Shown here: in pieces, positions 58,359 through 64,000 of the stretch | Layout: the number at the start of each line of letters is the position of its first letter | How positions within the stretch are numbered: position 1 is the stretch's first letter | Origin: Phlegmacium glaucopus | Taxonomy: Eukaryota > Basidiomycota > Agaricomycetes > Agaricales > Cortinariaceae | Assembly: GCA_015039465.1 (NCBI GenBank) | Contig: MU130702.1 | Location: forward strand, 62,001 to 126,000 | Length of the DNA: 64,000 bases | Direction of reading: 5' to 3' | Notes under the pieces: generated by a model | Database searches by the model: none | Seen by the model: the letters and a program-made list of their open reading frames with translations, nothing else | What the model was told of the DNA's origin: nothing | Made by a program: the position numbers and the translations under genes

Positions 58359-61300
58359 GTAAGCGGCGGTGGAACCTGCTGCACAGGCTGAGGCTGGGAC
58401 TGAGATGTGCCTTGTTGCGGTTGTAATGGCGCCGGGGCAGTCTGCGAAACTATTAGCGTTGAACCAATCGAAAGAAGTAGATTGCGTACGGGAATAGTAG
58501 CAACACGCTGAGCCTGCTCTCTCATTAAAAGACCTTGCCTTTGGCGGGCCATCGCAAGATCCTGACTATCCCGGGCATCTTTTTCTGCCTTCATCCGACT
58601 GAGATCCATAGGACTTAGTTTGGGAAGTTTGTTGTATTGATTATGCGTTTCGTGGATGGCCGGTGTTTTACGTTGATTGGCTTTTGGACATGCTCAGTAA
58701 AAGGGTAAAAACCTGTCGGCATAGAGCAACTCACTAAGCACTTTTTGAGCTGCTTCAGCCCGTTTCTTGGCAGCTCTTCGCATTGACTCCTGTAGGAGAA
58801 TATGTCTTCGTCGTTTTTTTGATTCACTACTGTGGACAACGCCTGGATTCACTGGACTTGAAATACTTGCACTAGCAAGCCGCTTCACTCCTCGAGTCGT
58901 CATTTGGCCCGAAGACCCGGAAACCGAGTGATCATCCACTGGTGCCTGTGTGGCTTCAATAGCCAATGGCTTCCGCTCCGAACCCCATCGTCCTTTCCAG
59001 CGCTCGAGACAATCACTTGGCGTTCTTCGGTCTGTTGGTACTGTCAGGCGAGAAGCATTGTAACATTCCGCAATAAGGGGCCAATTATTAGTATACTTGT
59101 CGACGAGGGACTTGAGTAATGCATCGTCGGATGTACTCCATACATGATCTGCCGCACGTTTCCGAGCGTCCTTATCTTTGGAAGAAGCATGGATCTGGAG
59201 AGCAAAATTAGAGGTAGTAGGATTTAATCGACCATCAAAAAGTTCTATGTCACATTATTATTTGTGACATCACAATAGAAGGGATGAAAGTTACCGTTGC
59301 TGCTATCATCTGGAATCCGCCCGCTACCATCATCAGGTACTACAGACGTCTCCTCCGTGGATAACCATCGGTCGGTTTTCCAACGTTTAGAAGGTTGAAG
59401 AGGGCCCAGTAGGGTAGGTTTTGTGTACATGAACCGACCAGTTGGATACAGTTTCGTATAAGTTGTATCTTCTATTCGTTTGTTTGGGTCGTCCCTATCC
59501 GATCTTTTTTCTATCCGTTTCTTCCCTTCGTTAGGAACAGGACCAGGACCTCGATGAACGTCGAGAAGACCTAACGGTTGAAGGTCGGGGAAAAGGGTGG
59601 CAAGATCTAGGTGGACATTCAAATCTTTATTTTGAAGCACTGTTGAAACATCGATGTGACAATCAAAGTCTGTGAAGAGTTGGGTGCCTTCGCAATATGC
59701 TATTTGCTCTCGCAGAGGGGCAAGCACAGATTTCGAGAGTTTCGCTGAGGCAGTTTGCGCGTCACCATCACCATTTGCAGATTGTGAACTTGACTTTGAA
59801 CCTAAAATAGGATTGGTTGAGGTGGGTCGCAGATAAGCATTGACATTTTCAGCGGTGCCTAAATGATCCCCTTCGTTGGCAGGCATCAGTTGGTCGGCTT
59901 CGGCGTTATCTAGGACGGTGTCGTGGATTAAGCGAAGAGCGGACTGATCATCAACCTCCTCATCTTTGGGTCGTAACTCGTTTGCAGTGTCCAAAGAGTC
60001 CTTTATTAAAGTGGCAGGCTCCAGCGCGTCAATGATCTTATCTTGTTCGTCCTCGTCGTCATCTTCGGAGCCATAATCCACACCCAACAGAGAGGGATTT
60101 AATTGTTCTTGATGAGACTCATTCAAGCTCATTCCTTCAGAGGCGCCGTCTGGGTCGTCCTTGAAAAATGAGGGTTGCCATTTGACACAAATACCAGCAC
60201 GCAGGCGCTGTTCTGGTGTTCCCGCAGCATGCCATTCTAACACGGCCGTCGACAAGTTATATGCTAAGGCCATCTTCCATCTTCTTTCCTCCCGGAAATC
60301 AATTCGCATCCATTTCTGTGGCTATGAAAATGATAAAAAAGCCAGAAAGCGAAGGCTTACCATTTCATCCATGAGATAATCCCAATGTGTCTTGACGAGT
60401 CCCCCAATACCTCGTTGCTTTTTCGGCTGTCTAAAACTCCAACGACCGTCAGCTTTTAAAGAATCAATTCGTTCCAGCGTCCGGATCAGCCTTAGTTCGG
60501 TCATGGCAACCTATTTGGGGTGTCAGCTGTACTTGCTGGATTGGCACAATAGACATACCCCCCACTCCCGTGTGCTTAAACATTTAGTAGCACGCGATAC
60601 CTTTTTCCACACAGGGTTTGCGAGCACGGTAGCCCCCCACCGACTAACGCCCATAGGAAGAACTTCATCCCTGTCCTTTTTGCCATCTGATTTATCACGC
60701 TCCCTTTCCTTTTTGCGCTTGGTGGCCTTGGTTTTCCGACTAAATTCTGCTGGTAGGACATTGAGGGGAGGTATTTTGTATTGTGGATCGTACTGCTGTC
60801 GATAATGTACAGGTGAAATGGGGGCCTCAAGTGATTTGGATGCCGCCGAAGTGTCAATATAATATACTTGGTCTCCCCTTGGGTTCGAAGGCGCTGGGAT
60901 GAGAATGTCTTCTTGAACGATGGGAGGCAGGTCTATCTTTATCGGAAGATTTCGAGGAGTCAATAACTCTGGCGAGCATTTTTTGTCCGATAGCGAGTCA
61001 ACGACAGCAGGAGAGTCGTCCAATTCCTTCCGCTCGCTGTGCATTTCATTAGGTTGTGGTAATGGTATATTACCCGCGCCGGCTACTTCTAGTGCGTCAC
61101 CCATCACTGGTTTCTGTAAGGTTCCGTTTACAACATCTTGATCTACATCCATTGATTCACGCTTTGGCGAATGCCCAGACGAGGATTCCTCAAACGGACC
61201 AGCCTGCATATTGTCATCGTCGTCTAAGCCATCGATAGAGGGCTTCTTCACGCGTTCTTCTGACTCGATTTCTGCACCAGAGCTCTCTGGTACCGGTTCT

Positions 61301-62106
61301 TCTGGGCCTTCCATCGATATGTCCCCCACCACGGGTTCCTCGGCAATGTCAGCAGAGACTGGATAAGACGGGATTTGTAGAGGCGTGTCCTGCTCAGAAG
61401 TGTTCGTAGTTGCGGTATAAGCTTGCCGCCGCTCTCCCTCTCTGGAAAAAGCAGATGACCCTATCAGATCGAGCTCATCATTATCCTCGTCCGAGTCTTC
61501 AGCCGATCTGTTGTCATTGAGTAAAGAACTTTCGTCGACATCCTTTAGCAATGGGAGTGATGGAACGTCTGCGCGAGTCTGAATTTCGTCAGACGATAAA
61601 TTGTGATGAGATTTGGTTGGTGTGGACGAAGATAAATCGACAAGGTCCACAATATCGGCTTGGCCTCTAGTCGCTCGATTTGACTCAATACGGCTTGGCG
61701 TCGAAGGAAATGCAGAATGAGAGGGTTGGGGGGGTAGCCTATCAGAGAGAGAGAGGTCTTCTTTAAAATTAGTGATAGAACCCTGGTTTGGACTGAAAGA
61801 AAACGCATGGACTAAGCAAGGATGCTACGAAGATTGCATTGAACGTACTCCTTGCTGAGGTCGAATCGTTCCAAAAATGTTTGAAGATCACTGTCTTCGG
61901 CCTCGCAGCCCGGAGATACAAAGATCATCTCTTGCCTAGTGGTTTGCACCATGTAAAACAATTCACGTAGGAGAGCATTTCGACGCGCTACGATCAAACT
62001 AAAAGAAAATGGGCCATGTGAGAAGTTGCATGGCATAAGTAAAATTGGCATACTCCAGCTGTTCAATCCGGCCCCGCAGTTGGAAATCATGGAATGTCTG
62101 TGACAT
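57788..62106 (-). CDS. VID21: NuA4 histone acetyltransferase scaffold Vid21/Eaf1
   Basis: Large chromatin protein. First exon MSQTFHDFQLRGRIEQL, then DLIVARRNALLRELFYMVQ. A long acidic, disordered region follows (about 60900-61650). The HSA domain reads LRLIRTLERIDSLKADGRWS, GLVKTHWDYLMDEM and KWMRIDFREERRWKMALAY. Next is a Myb/SANT-type domain (DALLKSLVDKYTNNWPLIAE, RTPSDCLERWKGRWGSE), a basic helical region (SKKRRRHILLQESMRRAAKK) and a Gln-rich C-terminus ending PNGFITQP. The HSA-SANT order identifies Eaf1/Vid21, which assembles the NuA4 complex around actin and Arp4. The polyQ tract at 58324-58356 is made of alternating CAG/CAA codons on the coding strand. About 1250 residues. Confidence 0.9.
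58324..58356 (-). repeat. CAG-CAA hexanucleotide repeat encoding polyglutamine
   Basis: Five to six tandem copies of a 6-bp unit (GCTGTT on the plus strand) within the VID21 coding region. They encode an uninterrupted run of about 11 Gln. Prone to replication slippage; in-frame because the unit is two codons. Confidence 0.85.
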
Positions 62107-62281
62107 ATGGTGGTAGTTTGAAAGACAAGACAAAGTTAGCAAAATTAGTAACAGTAGTAACAGTCACGTAACTGTGCATCTAGTGTCACACTCTATTATA
62201 GCACTGCTGGTTTGTAACTTTGTAGCTATCTAAGAAATATCTGATTCAAAATTTACAAACTTTTGTAAATATATTTTATTT
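62107..62281. other. VID21 upstream region
   Basis: About 175 bp of AT-rich sequence between the VID21 start and a hairpin repeat. It should carry the VID21 promoter. It includes a small palindrome-like run (TTTACAAACTTTTGTAAA). Confidence 0.4.
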
Positions 62282-62461
62282 TTGACAACAAGAAGCCTAC
62301 CTTTTGTATCAAGTAAAATTAAAATTGCAAGATGTCACCACCTTCTATATGAGGTAAATTTAATTAACTAAGATGGTGACATTTTGGAACAAATTTTATT
62401 CAATACAATTTATTATTACAAAAGGTAAAAGTTTGGCCAAAGTTTGGCTTCTTTTTGTCAA
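62282..62461. mobile_element. MITE-like imperfect inverted repeat
   Basis: The ends match as inverted repeats: TTGACAACAAGAAGCC at 62282-62297 against the complement of 62446-62461 (TTGACAAAAAGAAGCC), with one mismatch in 16. Inside, TACCTTTTGTA and ATGTCACCACCTT (62332-62344) recur in inverted form near 62415-62425 and at 62370-62382. The whole 180 bp could fold into a long hairpin with a small loop near 62350-62365 and an asymmetric insertion in the right arm. It is very AT-rich with no coding capacity. A 9-bp direct repeat AAGAAGCCT occurs at 62290 and 62461. Such features fit a short non-autonomous DNA element; the superfamily is undetermined. Confidence 0.5.
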
Positions 62462-62466
62462 GAAGC

Positions 62467-62568
62467 CTCTGCAGCTGAGACGATGCGAGAGGAAGTTCTT
62501 TTTAGGTGAATGCGAGGCTGCTAGAGCAACCTCCACAAATCTATTGGCCGAAGCGGAGGCTCGGCTAC
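62467..62568. repeat. 102-bp direct repeat, copy 1
   Basis: Begins CCTCTGCAGCTGAGACGATG and ends AAGCGGAGGCTCGGCTA. It differs from the copy at 63089-63190 at one base only (T or C within TTTTTAGGYGAATG). High identity implies recent duplication or element-driven maintenance. Confidence 0.93.
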
Positions 62569-62608
62569 CTAAGCGGAGGCATAGACTACTGTAGCGTAAG
62601 CGGAGGCA
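62555..62608. repeat. Three short AAGCGGAGGC repeats
   Basis: The decamer AAGCGGAGGC occurs three times, spaced about 20 bp apart, followed by TCGG, ATAG and ATGA. The first copy lies inside the 102-bp repeat. It could be a terminal subrepeat of the mobile element. Confidence 0.6.
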
Positions 62609-63088
62609 TGAGTACTATAAATACATAAAAGATGGAGGCAGGATAAGAGGAAAAAATGTAAGGAAGAAAGAAAAAGGGAGAGGAGGGAGGGCGAAGGAAA
62701 AAATGGACAGATACGAGCAGACAACGAAAACTTGGATTAATATAGATTAAATAAACGGAACCACGGGGCTACTCTGCGCTGTGAGGTCAGAAAAAGGTGC
62801 TGAGGAAGTGAGCAACGATTTGCTCACCTGCGCTGTGACCGAAGAGAGGTGAGACAACAGCGCACGGTTCAATCGACTCTTGACCCTCATGTCTCAGCAC
62901 AGCATCAGCCAAACAGAGGCACTGTGCCGAGACGGCCTCAAGCCAGACAGCACGAGGGGACAATACAAGAATTGCCCGTGGGTAGAGAACGTGACGCACA
63001 GAGGGCTGTCAGCTGGGGAAAGGGGGCTCGTGACGGCGCAGAGGCCTCCGGAAAGCCTCCTTACCCTCGGAACCCGCCTTTACGTCGA

Positions 63089-63190
63089 CCTCTGCAGCTG
63101 AGACGATGCGAGAGGAAGTTCTTTTTAGGCGAATGCGAGGCTGCTAGAGCAACCTCCACAAATCTATTGGCCGAAGCGGAGGCTCGGCTA
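63089..63190. repeat. 102-bp direct repeat, copy 2
   Basis: Same orientation as copy 1 and 622 bp to its right, immediately downstream of the recombinase stop. One mismatch to copy 1. Confidence 0.93.
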
Positions 63191-63264
63191 TAAGGAAGGG
63201 TGTGAAGGAGTGAGGAGGGGATGGAGGTGGTGAGAAAGATGAGGCGAGAAGCTGAGGCCAAGGT

Positions 63265-64000
63265 TTAAGGGTGTCGGGTAGAGGCAAGTTGGATGGCGGC
63301 ACGAACGGAAGGGTTATCTCGAATATAAATCTTCCAAGCTTCGGATGACCAGCGGCCCAGAGCCATGATGATGGAATCGGAAAGGCCAAGGCTGGCATAA
63401 AATGTCGCCCCACCTGCTCTGGCTGAGTGCCCCCCGAAAGACCTATCAACAAAGGTGAAGAGTTTTGAGTCGAACCAGGCGCGAGTTGGATGAGAACCAT
63501 CTTCACGAAGGAAGAGAGGTAGACGCAGGCCATGGATACTATCTCGCGCGCAAACAAATTTACGGAGAAGAGAGACAGGGTCAGCTACCTCCTGAGATGA
63601 GAAGAGGATATCAGTGCCACGGAAAAAGGGGTCGGTCTTATGATATGGGAGATGATAGCCGGCATAGCCTGGTGAAAAACGGAGAGAGGATCGCTTGATA
63701 ATCTTGCACCAATCAATATCTTTTTTGTTCTTGAGGATGAGTTCACCTGAGCGATGGCACCCATAGAAAGAACAAGACATAATGGTGGCAAAGAGAAGGT
63801 CATCAAAATTCCCGGAGCATTTGGCGGTGTCGACGAAAGATGAAAGATGGCTGATGCGAATCGGCTGTTTACGATGAACAGGGTCTGCGCGTACCTTTTT
63901 TGAGCCTCGAATAGTAGCTTGTACGAGTGGGTTGTTTCTGTTGATGTCGAAGTCAGGATAAAGACTGAGAAGGAAGTGACGAGCGCCTGTGAGGTACTTG
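63265..64000 (-). CDS. Tyrosine recombinase of a mobile element, C-terminal part
   Basis: Open frame of 245 codons entering from the right edge. The N-terminal part visible is a SAM-like core-binding domain (KYLTGARHFLLSLYPDF, NNPLVQATIRGSKKVR). The catalytic domain has the first Arg in FYGCHRSGELI, then the box II HxxR in FGGHSARAGGATFYASLG, then GRWSSEAWKIYIRDNP, which carries the Trp and nucleophilic Tyr. The HSARAGGAT...GRWSS...IYIR pattern is characteristic of recombinases from basidiomycete retroelements and related transposons. No frameshift or stop is seen, so this end could be functional. Stop at 63265-63267. Confidence 0.85.
   Translation of the reverse strand, partial: KYLTGARHFLLSLYPDFDINRNNPLVQATIRGSKKVRADPVHRKQPIRISHLSSFVDTAKCSGNFDDLLFATIMSCSFYGCHRSGELILKNKKDIDWCKIIKRSSLRFSPGYAGYHLPYHKTDPFFRGTDILFSSQEVADPVSLLRKFVCARDSIHGLRLPLFLREDGSHPTRAWFDSKLFTFVDRSFGGHSARAGGATFYASLGLSDSIIMALGRWSSEAWKIYIRDNPSVRAAIQLASTRHP

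Larger units (their letters stand above)
62467..64000 (-). mobile_element. 3' part of a tyrosine-recombinase element, Ngaro/DIRS-like layout
   Basis: In the minus direction the order is: tyrosine recombinase frame (64000-63265), a 74-bp spacer, a 102-bp repeat (63190-63089), about 520 bp of unique sequence (63088-62569), then a second copy of the 102-bp repeat (62568-62467). This is the arrangement expected for the split direct repeats (B1-A2-B2) at the 3' end of Ngaro-type retrotransposons, with the matching A1 at the 5' end outside the window. No reverse transcriptase is visible because the element runs off the right edge. A DNA-only recombinase element is the alternative. Confidence 0.6.

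Noticed and set aside
62849..63193. Plus-strand open frame between and within the 102-bp repeats
   Set aside because: Lies in the putative A2/B1 terminal repeat sequence, lacks protein-like features and runs opposite to the recombinase.

Overview
The window is nuclear DNA from a basidiomycete fungus, most probably an agaricomycete (mushroom-forming class). Protein genes lie densely on both strands and are cut by many short GT-AG introns of about 50-85 nt. The gene set is eukaryotic and fungal: signal recognition particle receptor alpha, Rab1/Ypt1, a Zn2Cys6 regulator, histidine biosynthesis HIS3, a fused NADH-type glutamate synthase, Lst8, mitochondrial translation factors and NuA4 Vid21. No rRNA, tRNA, CRISPR or bacterial-type operon was recognised. 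Gene limits below were built by joining exons by eye at splice sites in frame; coordinates are start codon to stop codon and include introns.

Layout. 1-10.3 kb: partial glyoxalase II, a mucin-like membrane protein, SRP receptor alpha divergent from an RS/P-rich protein, mitochondrial ribosomal mL49 (Img2), Ypt1 and two tandem zinc-ribbon genes. 10.6-18.9 kb: a Zn2Cys6 transcription factor, Nop16, the small complex III subunit Qcr10, a HAD-like phosphatase and a penta-EF-hand protein. 19-28.4 kb: long-chain acyl-CoA synthetase, a small unknown gene just behind it, a membrane-anchored M24 peptidase, a CUE-AlkB-GRF DNA or RNA dealkylase candidate and an MFS transporter. 29-44.5 kb: an M13 (neprilysin-type) peptidase, HIS3 divergent from MSS51, the 7-kb glutamate synthase gene, and Lst8. 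45-57.4 kb: a poorly resolved gene, a 63-residue small protein gene, an ALKBH7-like protein, a mitochondrial carrier-like protein, a CHORD-CS co-chaperone, mitochondrial IF-2 divergent from a small ATPase-inhibitor-like protein, and a membrane-anchored GH5 exo-glucanase. 57.8-62.1 kb: Vid21. 62.1-64 kb: a hairpin (MITE-like) sequence, then the 3' part of a tyrosine-recombinase mobile element with a 102-bp duplicated sequence.

Most genes are housekeeping genes. Mitochondrial functions recur (mL49, Qcr10, Mss51, ALKBH7, carrier, IF-2), but I see no co-functional cluster. The clearest accessory signal is the right edge, where a tyrosine recombinase is followed by duplicated sequence laid out like the split direct repeats of Ngaro/DIRS-type retrotransposons. 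I did not find an undescribed defence or biosynthetic system. The most unusual single protein is the CUE-AlkB-GRF fusion. Several small multi-exon genes (Qcr10, the two zinc ribbons, 21974-22580, 45978-46280, 54041-54381) would be easy to miss in automatic annotation.
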